64,000 nucleotides of DNA from Bacteroidota bacterium (lineage in GTDB: Bacteria > Bacteroidota > Bacteroidia > CAILMK01 > JACPUW01): NCBI GenBank assembly GCA_016192035.1, contig JACPUW010000014.1, positions 48,884 through 112,883 on the forward strand. Direction: 5' to 3'. The notes under the pieces are model-generated. The model saw only the letters and a list, made by a program, of their open reading frames with translations. It made no database searches and was not told the origin of the DNA. Shown one piece after another: positions 18,582 through 27,638 of the stretch. Each line of letters starts with the position of its first letter. Within the stretch, counting starts at the first letter, position 1. The translations under genes and the position numbers were made by a program.

Positions 18582-18615
18582 GTTAACAGTCAGGATCGTG
18601 TTAACCCGTGTTAAC
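18582..18615. repeat. Three GTTAAC palindromes
   Basis: GTTAAC occurs at 18582-18587, 18600-18605 and 18610-18615, the last two within GTGTTAAC repeats 10 bases apart. This lies in the gap between the TonB receptor and the next T9SS gene and may be an operator, or chance. Confidence 0.3.
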
Positions 18616-18673
18616 TCTAGGTGTCCAATTGATGGCCTTTAGGTGCAGCCTTAAAGCCTATCTTGGCATCAAA

Positions 18674-19696
18674 ATGCCCATGATGAAATCAATACTTATA
18701 CTCGCTTGCTGGGTAGCCGGCACCGCTGCCGGCTGGACTCAGATTACCATTACAAGCCAACATTTGCCCAAGGCAGGAGATTTTTTTGTTAGGGACAGTG
18801 TTAGGAACAATGATGAAATGCTGGAGGAATTTATTAATGTGGACTTTGAAACTGGGTTTGCCCATTGGGACGCATCTACAATTGTGGGTTGGAAACCTTT
18901 GGATACCATTCGTTTTTCCAATCCAAAGGGCACGGTCTATGCCGACTCCATACCTACGGCCAACATGTTGATGAACTGGGAATATGATTTTGTAATGGAG
19001 AAGGACACGGAGGGGCTAAAAGTCCTTGGCATAGGGCTGAACGGGGTAGTGAACAAGTTTGACAGTGCGGTGAATTTTTTTCCGGTTCCCATGGTATATG
19101 GGCAAAGCGATAGTTCAAGGGGCAAGTCTGCTTTTAGCTATTTTGGGATGGACATTTCTGTTGAAATGAGCAAGCATATTTCGGTAATAAGCTATGGCAC
19201 ACTTAAAATGCCGGATGACAGTACCTATGATGTGCTGCTAGCCCGTAGTTTTACTTGGTTGAAGTATTTGATTGTCAATGGTAAAGATACCTTGTCTTAC
19301 TCAGATTCTTTTGAAATTTCCGTGGATTTCTACTCCAAGGAGTATGGTTTTCCCTTACTTCGGGTGGTACTAGAGCCCTTTACTTTGGCACCCATTGCTG
19401 CCGAGATTTTGGATTTGGATTCCCTGGTTGGGATATCACATAAGGAGCAGGATCGAAATGAGGTACCCAATGTTTGGCCAAACCCTGTGGCAAGGGGTAA
19501 TACGCTTTACGTGAATAGCGAATTACCATGGGAGCAGGCGGTGCTTGTGGCCCTGGATGGCCAACACATACCCTTGAAAATGGGCATGGATAACCGCGTG
19601 CAGATGCCATTAGTGCCTACGGGACTGTATGTGCTCAAATTGACCGGCCCACAGGCCCAACAGCAAGTTTTGCGCGTGGAAGTAGTAGGGCGCTAG
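18674..19696 (+). CDS. T9SS cargo protein, unknown function
   Basis: The protein has 340 residues from the ATG at 18674 (ATGs at 18680 and 18683 are equally possible). A signal peptide (MKSILILACWVAGTAAGWTQ) is followed by a region of about 240 residues with no recognised domain; it contains FETGFAHWDASTIVGWKP and SYFGMDISVEMSK strands. The last 75 residues form a T9SS type A sorting domain: VWPNPVARGNTLYV, then PLVPTGLYVLKLTG and a short basic end. It is probably released or anchored at the cell surface by T9SS. It ends 4 bases inside the convergent GSCFA gene. Confidence 0.72.
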   Translation: MPMMKSILILACWVAGTAAGWTQITITSQHLPKAGDFFVRDSVRNNDEMLEEFINVDFETGFAHWDASTIVGWKPLDTIRFSNPKGTVYADSIPTANMLMNWEYDFVMEKDTEGLKVLGIGLNGVVNKFDSAVNFFPVPMVYGQSDSSRGKSAFSYFGMDISVEMSKHISVISYGTLKMPDDSTYDVLLARSFTWLKYLIVNGKDTLSYSDSFEISVDFYSKEYGFPLLRVVLEPFTLAPIAAEILDLDSLVGISHKEQDRNEVPNVWPNPVARGNTLYVNSELPWEQAVLVALDGQHIPLKMGMDNRVQMPLVPTGLYVLKLTGPQAQQQVLRVEVVGR

Positions 19697-20685
19697 GCTA
19701 TTCCAACCTCACAAATATTCCTGTGTGGTGCCATGTCTATGCCTGTGAGTGACTCAATATCAAGGCAAAGGCCTAGGTAGTGTTCCCGCCATTTGGCCGC
19801 GCCCACCGAAGACTGGGCAATGGGGCGGTGGTGTTTTGCGGCTTGAAGTTTTTCAATCAATGCATTGGCCTTCTTTGTCTTGCTGTTGAAAGAAGCATCG
19901 CCAAATTTTTCCCATATATACTGTATGGCCAGTTCATTGGGGTGTACCAGGTCTTGGGCATAAAACCGATAGTCGCGCAGGTCGTCCATTAGTAGCTCAT
20001 ATGCCGGGAAATAGTGGACATTGGCATTGGCCTTTACCACCCTGTCCACCGCCAGTAGCAGGATGGCCTTGCCCAGGTGGTTATTGGCAAAACCGTAGGA
20101 AAGATGGCGCACCGGGCTCACAGTAAGTAGGATATGTGCATTCGGATTGGCCTGGGCAATCAGGTCAACCGTGTGCTGCATGGCAGCAATGGTTTCATCA
20201 AGGCCCAGCAAGGATTTTTCAAAAACATGGCCAGGCATTTTATGGCAGTTGGCCACCACGGCACCGTTTGATGACAAGAGGTGTAGCCAGGCACTGCCGT
20301 AGGTAATGGCTATGACCTCACTCTGCCCAATGGCAAGTTTTAACTCCTGGTTTTTGGCGCGCAGCAATGCCTCATATGCAGTATGGTTGGTGCCATGTAT
20401 GGTAGAGTGGTATTTGTAATTGAATACCAGGCCATCACGCTCAACCATAAACGGGGCCAAGTGGTCAAGGCCATCGGAGAGCGCGCCTTGTAAGGTTGAC
20501 AGAATGGAAACAGGGTTGAACACCGTGCCATGTGGATTGGTGACAACGGGAAACAAGTGATGGCTAAGGGCCTGGCCCATATTCTGCGAGAAACATGAGC
20601 CCAAAAGGCACAGTGTACTTTGGTGGGAAATAGAAAAGGGAAAGGGGTGTACCTCAACCTCGGAGCGCAATTTCCACTTGGCCAT
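19693..20685 (-). CDS. GSCFA-family protein (SGNH-hydrolase-like)
   Basis: The protein has 330 residues. The N-terminal motif LGSCFSQNMG (residues 28-37) is a GSCFS variant of the name-giving GSCFA box, followed by NPHGTVFNPVSI, which is typical of the family. Further SGNH-like features are ITYGSAW and LTVSPVRHLSYGFANNHLGKA, and an Asp-Leu-Val-His (DLVHPNELA) near the C-terminus that would supply catalytic Asp and His. An esterase or lipase-like role is inferred from the fold; the substrate is unknown. It follows recQ on the minus strand with a 12-base gap, so the two are probably co-transcribed. Confidence 0.85.
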   Translation of the reverse strand: MAKWKLRSEVEVHPFPFSISHQSTLCLLGSCFSQNMGQALSHHLFPVVTNPHGTVFNPVSILSTLQGALSDGLDHLAPFMVERDGLVFNYKYHSTIHGTNHTAYEALLRAKNQELKLAIGQSEVIAITYGSAWLHLLSSNGAVVANCHKMPGHVFEKSLLGLDETIAAMQHTVDLIAQANPNAHILLTVSPVRHLSYGFANNHLGKAILLLAVDRVVKANANVHYFPAYELLMDDLRDYRFYAQDLVHPNELAIQYIWEKFGDASFNSKTKKANALIEKLQAAKHHRPIAQSSVGAAKWREHYLGLCLDIESLTGIDMAPHRNICEVGIA

Positions 20686-20697
20686 GAGCGTAGCAGC

Positions 20698-22932
20698 TTA
20701 GTTGGCCATTTCAGAAATAAACTTGATTTTCATGATCCACAACTCTTCAAAACTATACACGCCTTTGCCAAAATTGATTATGGCCGTATCTACCGAAGGG
20801 TCGGCAGCACTGCGGAAGTAATCAAAAATATCGTCTTGGTCGGCCTCGTCAATCATTTCGTTTACGTAGTGGTCCAGGTTGAGCTTGGTGCCCGAGAGAA
20901 CGATGTTTTCCATTTCGGTAAACAATTCTTCCATGGTCATACCCTTTGAGTTGGCTATGTCTTCCAAGTCAAGTTTGCGGTCAAGTGACTGTATGATATA
21001 CACTTTGTTGGCCGACTTGCTCACCACCGACTTCACGATCAGGTCATCGGGTCGCTCTATTTCATTTTCCTCTACATATTCTTTTATCAAATCAAGGAAA
21101 GGCTGGGCATAGCGCTGTGCCTTGGTAGCCGAAACCCCCACAATATTTGCCATTTCATCCATGGTAATAGGGTACCTGATGGCCATTTCCTCAAGGGATG
21201 GGTCTTGGAATATGATGTACGGGGGCAAGCCGTTTTCATGGGCTATTTCATAGCGTTTTTCTTTGAGCAGGCCATAAAGCGCTTCGTCAAATCCTTCACC
21301 GCCTTGTCCTTCACTCACCACGGTGCCTTCCGTATCTTCCTCAAAGTTGAAATCAAGTGCTACCTCCACCTTTTTTGGTTCGGCTATAAAAGATTCTCCT
21401 GCCGGGGTGAGGTATAGGGTTCCGTATGACTCAATGTCTTTGGCTATGAAACCATCCAACATGCCGGCACGCACTATGGATTTCCAGTAGTTAAAGTCCT
21501 TGTCTTTGCCAAAACCAAAGAGTTTTAGCTTGTCGTGTTCAAAGGAGAGCACACGGGGCTTGGTTTCGCCCATGATTACCTGCACTATGTGCTTAATGAG
21601 AAAGCGTTCCTTCATGTCCCTCATTAGGCTCAGCACCTTGACCAATTCAGGCCCGGCATCAAAGCGCTCCTTGGGGTGAACGCAGTTGTCGCACATTTTC
21701 ACATCGCCTTCTATGCGGCATTGGTGGTCGTCATACTCTTCACCAAAGTAGTGCAGTATGCCTTTTCGGCGGCAGCCAGAAGTTTCACAAAACGAAGCCA
21801 TTTCATCCAGCAGCAACATGCCAACTTCGCGCTCGGCCACGGGCTTGTCCTTGAGAAAGTGCTCCAATTTGGTTAAGTCCTTATAGTCGTAGAACAGGAT
21901 ACAGTCTGACTGAATGCCGTCACGCCCGGCCCTGCCGGTTTCTTGGTAGTAGCTCTCTATGCTCTTGGGCACATCAAAGTGAATCACAAAACGCACGTCG
22001 GGCTTGTCTATGCCCATGCCAAAAGCTATGGTGGCCACTATCACATCCACGTCTTCCATCAAAAAGGCATCTTGGTTTTTTGACCTTGTGGATGAATCCA
22101 TGCCGGCGTGGTATTCAAGTGCCCTTATGCCGTTTACCCTAAAACTCTCGGCAAGTTCTTCGGTTGACTTACGGCTAAGGCAATACACGATACCCGATTG
22201 GTTGCCCCGCTTTTTTATTATTGCTATGATCTCTTTTACAGTCTGTACCTTGTTTTTCTTTGGCCTTATTTCATAGTATAGGTTGTCTCGCAAGAAGGAA
22301 GACTGATATACCATGGGCTTTTTCATCTTCAGGTTCTTGATCACGTCATCCTTCACCTTGGGGGTGGCAGAGGCAGTTAGGCCCATAATGGGTACTATGC
22401 CAATGTTTTCTACAATTTGTCTGATGCGCCGGTACTCCGGCCTAAAGTCATGGCCCCACTCAGAAATACAGTGGGCTTCGTCCACCGCCACAAATGGAAT
22501 GTCGAGCAGGCGCAGAAAATCCACCGTTTCATTCTTGGTAAGCGATTCGGGAGCTATGTATAGCATTTTGGTAACACCGGTCCGAACATCATGCCGCACC
22601 TGGTCTAATTGTTTCTTGCTCAGCGATGAGTTCATGAAATGCGCCACGCCATCCTTTCCCCCAAATGCGCGGACCAAATCAACTTGGTTTTTCATAAGGG
22701 CTATAAGCGGCGAAATGATAATGGCCGTGCCCTTTGACATAAATGCCGGTAATTGGTAGCAAAGGCTTTTGCCGCCCCCTGTGGGCATGATCACGAAAGT
22801 GTCATGACCGTCAAGTATGCTTTTTATAACTTCCTTTTGGGTTCCTTTGAATTCGTCGAAGCCGAAGTACGTCTTGAGGCCTTCATATAGTGCCTCATCG
22901 GTAATGTGCTTCATGGTAGATTGTGTCTTCAT
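20698..22932 (-). CDS. recQ: ATP-dependent DNA helicase RecQ
   Basis: The protein has 744 residues. Superfamily 2 helicase motifs are in order: Walker A PTGGGKS (50-56), motif Ia SPLIALMKNQ, DEAH (151-154, VDEAHCISEWGHDFRPEY), motif III GLTASAT, and motif VI QETGRAGRDG. The RecQ-Ct zinc site has four Cys (C.TSGCRRK...C.NC), then a winged helix, and an HRDC-type domain near 590-660. The C-terminal extension makes it longer than E. coli RecQ (about 610) but normal for Bacteroidota. The role is 3'-5' unwinding in recombination repair. A good AAGGAG sequence precedes the start by about 20 bases. Confidence 0.95.
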   Translation of the reverse strand: MKTQSTMKHITDEALYEGLKTYFGFDEFKGTQKEVIKSILDGHDTFVIMPTGGGKSLCYQLPAFMSKGTAIIISPLIALMKNQVDLVRAFGGKDGVAHFMNSSLSKKQLDQVRHDVRTGVTKMLYIAPESLTKNETVDFLRLLDIPFVAVDEAHCISEWGHDFRPEYRRIRQIVENIGIVPIMGLTASATPKVKDDVIKNLKMKKPMVYQSSFLRDNLYYEIRPKKNKVQTVKEIIAIIKKRGNQSGIVYCLSRKSTEELAESFRVNGIRALEYHAGMDSSTRSKNQDAFLMEDVDVIVATIAFGMGIDKPDVRFVIHFDVPKSIESYYQETGRAGRDGIQSDCILFYDYKDLTKLEHFLKDKPVAEREVGMLLLDEMASFCETSGCRRKGILHYFGEEYDDHQCRIEGDVKMCDNCVHPKERFDAGPELVKVLSLMRDMKERFLIKHIVQVIMGETKPRVLSFEHDKLKLFGFGKDKDFNYWKSIVRAGMLDGFIAKDIESYGTLYLTPAGESFIAEPKKVEVALDFNFEEDTEGTVVSEGQGGEGFDEALYGLLKEKRYEIAHENGLPPYIIFQDPSLEEMAIRYPITMDEMANIVGVSATKAQRYAQPFLDLIKEYVEENEIERPDDLIVKSVVSKSANKVYIIQSLDRKLDLEDIANSKGMTMEELFTEMENIVLSGTKLNLDHYVNEMIDEADQDDIFDYFRSAADPSVDTAIINFGKGVYSFEELWIMKIKFISEMAN

Positions 22933-23009
22933 TATGAAAGGTTCTTACTCCTTGTAGTTTATTTGTGTTTTAACTATGTGCGTATGCTATTTGCCAATCA
23001 CCTTTTGGG

Positions 23010-23894
23010 GTGTCCAACTCTATGCCTGAGGGTAAAATTAGGGAAATGGGGCTATTGAAACAGATGGTAAAGGGGCTTTATGTCAATAATTGTTTCATAG
23101 CCTTGGCTGCAAGTGCCTGGTATCTTTCTGGTGCTGTGTTGCTTGAGTCAGAGGTGGCACTTGTGCAAGTACCCATGGTGCTGTTTGTGTTCTTTGGTAC
23201 ATTATCCATGTACAATATAGATAGATTGTTCGGGGATGAATGGGAACAAGTGGTTGAAGTAATTGAGAATAAGAGTATTAAACAGGTGCTGTTTGCCAAA
23301 CGGCACGCGAAGGTACGCGTCCAACTCTTATTGGCAATGCCTCCTTTTCTGCTTTTGTTCTTTATACCGTTTTCTTTCTTGCCCTGGCTGGTGCTGCCTT
23401 TCATTATTGGAGGTCTCTACGCGGTTCCTATGTGGAAGAATGGATTAAGAATAAGGGAGTTGCCCTACTTTAAAGTCTTTTTGATCGCGTTTGTGTGGGC
23501 ATGGGTGGGTTCCTGTCTGTCAGGCTCGGGCAGTGCCAGCCAGGCCTGTATGCTTTTTGTACAGCGCTTCCTCCTTATCTATGCCATTACCATCCCTTTT
23601 GACCTGCGCGATATGTCAGCTGACAAGGCCAAAAAAATAAAGACCATACCCATAGCGCTTGGTGGTAGGCTGGCCTGGGCCAGCGCCATATTGGCTTTGG
23701 TAGGTAGTGGCGTGCTTCTTATGGTTCAGGGTCACTCATTGACCACTTGGCGCGGGGTCCCTTTGGTGGTGGCGTTGGGTTTAATTGGTGCCTGGCGGCC
23801 TAGTCGCACCTGGGCCTATTATCTGGCTGGATTGGACGGAGTCATTCTGCTCGATTCTGCCCTTGTCCTGTCATGGCATTACCTTTCCCCGTGA
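23010..23894 (+). CDS. UbiA-family prenyltransferase-like membrane protein
   Basis: The protein has 294 residues with about eight hydrophobic segments. The two Asp-rich motifs of UbiA enzymes are recognisable: YNIDRLFGDE (68-77, Asn69, Asp71, Asp76) and DLRDMSADKAKKIKTIPIALG (198-218, Asp198, Asp201, Asp205). These bind the Mg-diphosphate of a polyprenyl donor. The acceptor is not predictable; Bacteroidota carry several such proteins of unknown substrate. The start shown is GTG; ATG at 23022 or 23046 is also possible and would remove only a polar tail. The stop codon overlaps an ATG of the next gene (TGATG), so the two are translationally coupled. Confidence 0.75.
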   Translation: MSNSMPEGKIREMGLLKQMVKGLYVNNCFIALAASAWYLSGAVLLESEVALVQVPMVLFVFFGTLSMYNIDRLFGDEWEQVVEVIENKSIKQVLFAKRHAKVRVQLLLAMPPFLLLFFIPFSFLPWLVLPFIIGGLYAVPMWKNGLRIRELPYFKVFLIAFVWAWVGSCLSGSGSASQACMLFVQRFLLIYAITIPFDLRDMSADKAKKIKTIPIALGGRLAWASAILALVGSGVLLMVQGHSLTTWRGVPLVVALGLIGAWRPSRTWAYYLAGLDGVILLDSALVLSWHYLSP

Positions 23895-24838
23895 TGAGAG
23901 GAGTGCGAAAGATCATAGCCTATCTGCGCCAGTACTATGCCGAACAGGTAGGAACAAGATTGGCCATTGCTGTCCTGTTGTTTTTGGGTACCGCTATCTG
24001 GTTTAACTACACCTATAACCTGGAGCGTGGCATCCTGGGTGCACAGCGAGTGAATGCAGGGTTCTTTTGGTGGAACATGATATACTATGCATCGCCCTAT
24101 TTGTACGGTTGCCTGCTAGTAGGCATGGTAGGTCGGCAGTTTGCTTTCTTTCGCTCTTGGCATTTCTGGGTGGTATTGTTCATTTTCACTTTTAGTTTGT
24201 CTTTTGACAATACTTATAACCTATATCACTTGGTAGATGCCGTTCCAGAAACCACGTATTACCTGCGCAAATTGGCATCTAAGGTATCCCGCATAGGGCT
24301 ATACCTTATTCCCATAGGCATTTATTACCTTTTGGCACTCAGGGCAAAGGGGAGTTTTTACGGTTTGACAACCAAGGGTTTTGATAAAGGCCCTTATTTG
24401 GTCATGATGCTCATCATGACCCCATTGTTGGTTTGGGCTTCTTTTCAGACCGGTTTTTTAAGGGCTTACCCTACCTATAAATTGGGTGCCGCCGAAACGT
24501 ACTGGGACATAAACCCCCTGCTTACCTACATCCCACATGAAATACTATACGCCCTTACCTTCTTGGCTTTGGAAGTGCTCATGCGCGGTTTCTTGATTTT
24601 TGAAATGGAAAAGCACCTGGGTGAACGTGTGGTAATTCCCATGGTTTGCGTGTACTGCACCCTGCATTTTGGCAAACCCTTCATGGAGTGCGTGAGCTCC
24701 ATTTTTGGTGGGTTTATCCTTGGGGTTATTGCCCTAAGGACCAGAAGCGTATTTGGCGGTGTCTGGATTCATGTCTTTATAGCGCTGGGCATGAATTTGC
24801 TCGCGTTTGTGCAGAAAACCTATTTTATTAGACCTTAG
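23873..24838 (+). CDS. CPBP-family intramembrane protease-like protein
   Basis: The protein has 321 residues and about eight membrane segments. The C-terminal third carries CPBP/ABI (CAAX protease-like) motifs: LEVLMRGF (Glu234, Arg238; the first Glu of EExxxR is Leu here), LHFGKP (His265) and WIHVFIALGMN (His300, Asn308). The family includes glutamic intramembrane proteases and bacteriocin immunity proteins. Next to a UbiA-like enzyme it could process or recognise prenylated products, but this is inference. The start at 23873 overlaps the previous gene by 22 bases; ATG at 23894, overlapping that gene's stop, is an alternative that loses seven residues. Confidence 0.75.
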   Translation: MALPFPVMRGVRKIIAYLRQYYAEQVGTRLAIAVLLFLGTAIWFNYTYNLERGILGAQRVNAGFFWWNMIYYASPYLYGCLLVGMVGRQFAFFRSWHFWVVLFIFTFSLSFDNTYNLYHLVDAVPETTYYLRKLASKVSRIGLYLIPIGIYYLLALRAKGSFYGLTTKGFDKGPYLVMMLIMTPLLVWASFQTGFLRAYPTYKLGAAETYWDINPLLTYIPHEILYALTFLALEVLMRGFLIFEMEKHLGERVVIPMVCVYCTLHFGKPFMECVSSIFGGFILGVIALRTRSVFGGVWIHVFIALGMNLLAFVQKTYFIRP

Positions 24839-24924
24839 CGACTATGCCCTTTTTGGGTGCATTCCATGGGCTGTTCGCCAGCAACATGGCATATTTGCGC
24901 CCCAATTACACCATTTTGGCAAGC

Positions 24925-26475
24925 ATGAGCACCGGATCTGATTCGTTTAAGGACATAGTAGCGCACAGCAAGGAGTACGGATATGTATTTCCCTCATCTG
25001 AGATTTATGACGGCCTTGGTGCAGTATATGACTATGGTCCGTATGGATCAGAGCTAAAAAAGAACATTCGGGACTATTGGTGGAAAGCCATGGTGCACGC
25101 AAATGACGATGTGGTGGGGCTTGATTCCGCCATTTTCATGAATCCCCGCACTTGGAAAGCGTCAGGCCACGTGGACAATTTCAATGACCCCCTCATTGAT
25201 AACAAGGATTCCAAAAAACGCTACCGTGCCGACGTGCTCATAGAAGAACACATAGAGAAGTACCGACTTAAGATAGAAAAGGATGTGGAGAAGGGACGGG
25301 TCAAATTTGGGGACAGTTTTGATGAATCCCAGTTTAGGGCCACCAATGTGAACGTGCTGCGCAACAAAGCCAAGATAACGGAAATAGAAACGCAGTTTGA
25401 AGCCTGTATGAGCACCGGCAACCTATCGGGGGTAAAGAAACTCATAGAAGACCTAGAGATCGTGTGCCCTGAGTCGGGCACCAAGAACTGGACTGATGTC
25501 CGCCAGTTTAACTTGATGTTTTCTACCCAAATGGGTTCGGTGGCCGATGATAGTGGGCTTATATACCTTAGGCCAGAAACCGCCCAGGGCATATTTGTGA
25601 ACTTCCTGAATGTCCAGAAATCGTCGCGGAGAAAAGTGCCCTTTGGGATAGCCCAAACTGGAAAAGCCTTTAGAAATGAGATTGTTGCCAGGCAATTTCT
25701 CTTCAGGATGAAGGAATTTGAACAAATGGAAATGCAGTTTTTTGTGCGTCCGGGCACCGAAATGGAGTGGTACCAACACTGGAAGCAAAAACGCATGAAC
25801 TGGCACCTATCATTGGGCACACGGCCAGATAAGTATAGGTTCCACGACCACATAAACCTGGCCCACTACGCCAATGCTGCCGTGGACATAGAATTTGATT
25901 TTCCCATAGGGTTTAAGGAGGTGGAGGGCATTCACAGCAGGACTGATTTTGACCTTAGGCGACATGAGGCCGAATCGGGACGAAAACTTAGGTACTTTGA
26001 CCCAGAAATCTCAGAGAGCTATATTCCTTATGTTGTTGAAACATCCTTGGGGCTTGACAGGATGTTCCTGCTTTTGCTGTCAGATGCCTTTTGCACCGAA
26101 AATTTGCATCAAGAAGGCCAAGATTCTGAGCGCACGGTGTTGAAACTGGCCCCCATAGTCGCACCCATCAAACTGGCCATCCTTCCACTGGTCAAGAAAG
26201 ATGGATTGGCAGAAATGGCAGAAAAAGTCTTTGATGACCTGCGTTTTGATTTTAGTTGTCAGTATGACGACAAAGACGCCATAGGAAGAAGGTATAGACG
26301 GCAGGATGCCATAGGTACACCTTTTTGTATTACAATTGATTACGAAAGCTTGCGTGACGAATCGGTCACCCTTAGGTACCGCGACAGCATGGAACAGCGA
26401 CGCATAAAACTGGCTGCCCTGAAGGAAAACATTCAGGAGGAACTGAACGTGGCCAAAATGCTACGGTCTATCTAG
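24925..26475 (+). CDS. glyS: Glycyl-tRNA synthetase (dimeric type)
   Basis: The protein has 516 residues from the ATG at 24925 (MSTGSDSFKDIVAHSKEYG), the start that matches the family; an upstream in-frame ATG at 24844 would add 27 unrelated residues. It is the class II alpha2-type enzyme: motif 1 region YDYGPYGSELK, glycine-recognition YLRPETAQGIF, motif 2 FRNEI..RQFLFRMKEFEQMEMQ, motif 3 ETSLGLDRMFLLLL, and a C-terminal anticodon-binding domain (APIKLAILPLVKKDGLAE). It charges tRNA-Gly. The gene ends 15 bases inside the convergent C40 peptidase gene. Confidence 0.96.
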   Translation: MSTGSDSFKDIVAHSKEYGYVFPSSEIYDGLGAVYDYGPYGSELKKNIRDYWWKAMVHANDDVVGLDSAIFMNPRTWKASGHVDNFNDPLIDNKDSKKRYRADVLIEEHIEKYRLKIEKDVEKGRVKFGDSFDESQFRATNVNVLRNKAKITEIETQFEACMSTGNLSGVKKLIEDLEIVCPESGTKNWTDVRQFNLMFSTQMGSVADDSGLIYLRPETAQGIFVNFLNVQKSSRRKVPFGIAQTGKAFRNEIVARQFLFRMKEFEQMEMQFFVRPGTEMEWYQHWKQKRMNWHLSLGTRPDKYRFHDHINLAHYANAAVDIEFDFPIGFKEVEGIHSRTDFDLRRHEAESGRKLRYFDPEISESYIPYVVETSLGLDRMFLLLLSDAFCTENLHQEGQDSERTVLKLAPIVAPIKLAILPLVKKDGLAEMAEKVFDDLRFDFSCQYDDKDAIGRRYRRQDAIGTPFCITIDYESLRDESVTLRYRDSMEQRRIKLAALKENIQEELNVAKMLRSI

Positions 26476-27213
26476 CCTTTTTATAAAAGCCAATTGATGG
26501 CTCATTTCATGGGTGGTGAGTCTTAATATCCCTGTTTCAAGCAATTGGTCTTGCCTAACAAAACCACTGGCATGTATTATCAGCCCATTGCCAGCGCAAA
26601 TGCCCACGTGTACGATCTTCCCTTGGGGTGAGGAAAAAAAGGCCAAGTCCCCCTTTTCCATATCTTCATAGCCAATAGTAGAACCGCAGGTTGCTTGTTG
26701 GTGGGCATCTCTTGGGAGCATAAGGCCAAGAGTGGAACAGCATACCTGCACCAAGCCCGAGCAGTCAATGCCGTGCCGGCTTCTGCCACCCCATAGGTAG
26801 GGAGTGCCTTTAAGCCAATTGGCTGCATCTACAATTTGGCTAAGGTCATAGGCAGTTTCAGGGATAATTGGCTGCAACAGGTGCTTCCTTTCTTTGGCAT
26901 CGAGGCCAGAAATTTCTTGCTCATTCACCAAGCTGCCAATGGATAGGGGAATTTCAATGCCATCCTTGACCAACAAAAAGGGCATCTTAGCAATACAGAC
27001 ATTTTCACTAGTTGGGGAGTTTACAGGCTCAGTCCATTCCATCCATCCAGCATACGATTGGCTCTTGCTATACACTAAGAGCCACGGGCCTTCGCAGGCA
27101 GTTATTTCCAAGATTTCGCCGTACAGCACCTCTGAAACCATTTGGCTCCGGTGGTCGGGCAATTCGCGCAGGGGGTAGCTGGCCAGTTCAAACCTAAAAC
27201 AATGGCTAGTCAA
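26461..27213 (-). CDS. NlpC/P60 (C40) cysteine peptidase with SH3-like domains
   Basis: The protein has 250 residues with the chosen TTG start at 27213, which overlaps the last codons of the ferredoxin gene; the frame remains open upstream, but family members begin shortly before the [19 protein letters not shown] segment. N-terminal bacterial SH3 repeats (about 8-115) precede an NlpC/P60 domain with Cys151 (GIDCSGLVQ), His202 (KIVHVGIC) and His214 (IIHAS). Such enzymes cut D-iGlu-DAP bonds in peptidoglycan peptides. No signal peptide is seen, which suggests cytoplasmic turnover of recycled muropeptides. It is probably co-transcribed with the ferredoxin gene and ends inside the convergent glyS. 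Confidence 0.85.
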   Translation of the reverse strand: MTSHCFRFELASYPLRELPDHRSQMVSEVLYGEILEITACEGPWLLVYSKSQSYAGWMEWTEPVNSPTSENVCIAKMPFLLVKDGIEIPLSIGSLVNEQEISGLDAKERKHLLQPIIPETAYDLSQIVDAANWLKGTPYLWGGRSRHGIDCSGLVQVCCSTLGLMLPRDAHQQATCGSTIGYEDMEKGDLAFFSSPQGKIVHVGICAGNGLIIHASGFVRQDQLLETGILRLTTHEMSHQLAFIKRLDRP

Positions 27214-27553
27214 GGTGCAATTGCTCCTTTCTCGCCATAAGCACTTCTTCAGACTCCCTGCGGTCAGGATCATCCACGCAGCAATCTACCGGGCAAACCG
27301 CAGCGCACTGTGGTTCTTCGTGAAAACCAACGCATTCTGTGCATTTGTCAGGAACTATGAAATATACATCATTTGAAATCGGCTCATTTCTGGCCTCGGC
27401 ATCCAAGTCCTCTCCCCTTATGGTGATAGTACCAGATACGGTCGTGCCATCAGAAAAGGCCCATTCTGAACCAGGTTCATAAATGGCATTGTTGGGACAT
27501 TCGGGCTCACAGGCGCCGCAGTTTATGCAATCTTCGGTGATGATTATGGCCAT
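27206..27553 (-). CDS. Two-cluster 4Fe-4S ferredoxin
   Basis: The protein has 115 residues from the ATG at 27553, preceded by AAGGAG at a good distance, an unusually clear Shine-Dalgarno sequence for this phylum. The first cluster motif is [12 protein letters not shown] (Cys9, 12, 15, 19); the second is Cys71, Cys74, Cys83 and Cys87 ([18 protein letters not shown]), with a longer spacer typical of YfhL-like ferredoxins. A cysteine pair at 91-92 follows. An insertion between clusters (about 25-65) is common in Bacteroidota. It is a small electron carrier. It is transcribed divergently from the acyl-CoA reductase gene across 85 bases, a pairing I recall from other Bacteroidota. Confidence 0.9.
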   Translation of the reverse strand: MAIIITEDCINCGACEPECPNNAIYEPGSEWAFSDGTTVSGTITIRGEDLDAEARNEPISNDVYFIVPDKCTECVGFHEEPQCAAVCPVDCCVDDPDRRESEEVLMARKEQLHLD

Positions 27554-27584
27554 ATTCTTCTCCTTTTTAGTCGGTTTATGCTTA

Positions 27585-27592
27585 CAAAAGTA
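27585..27592 (-). promoter_or_regulatory. -7 box for the ferredoxin gene
   Basis: TACTTTTG on the minus strand matches TAnnTTTG. The predicted start near 27578 gives a leader of about 25 bases. The -33 position has TTT but no TTG. Confidence 0.5.
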
Positions 27593-27599
27593 TTGAGAA

Positions 27600-27631
27600 T
27601 TGAACTGGACGGAAACTAAAAGATAGTTTTG
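27600..27631 (+). promoter_or_regulatory. Promoter-like site for the acyl-CoA reductase gene
   Basis: TTG (27600-27602), 21 bases, TAGTTTTG (27624-27631). The predicted start of transcription is 27635-27638, directly before the ATG at 27639, so the mRNA could be nearly leaderless. Confidence 0.4.
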
Positions 27632-27638
27632 CCCAACC

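Noticed and set aside
25221..25853. 210-codon frame antisense to glyS
   Set aside because: It lies fully inside the conserved GlyRS gene on the other strand and shows no protein character.
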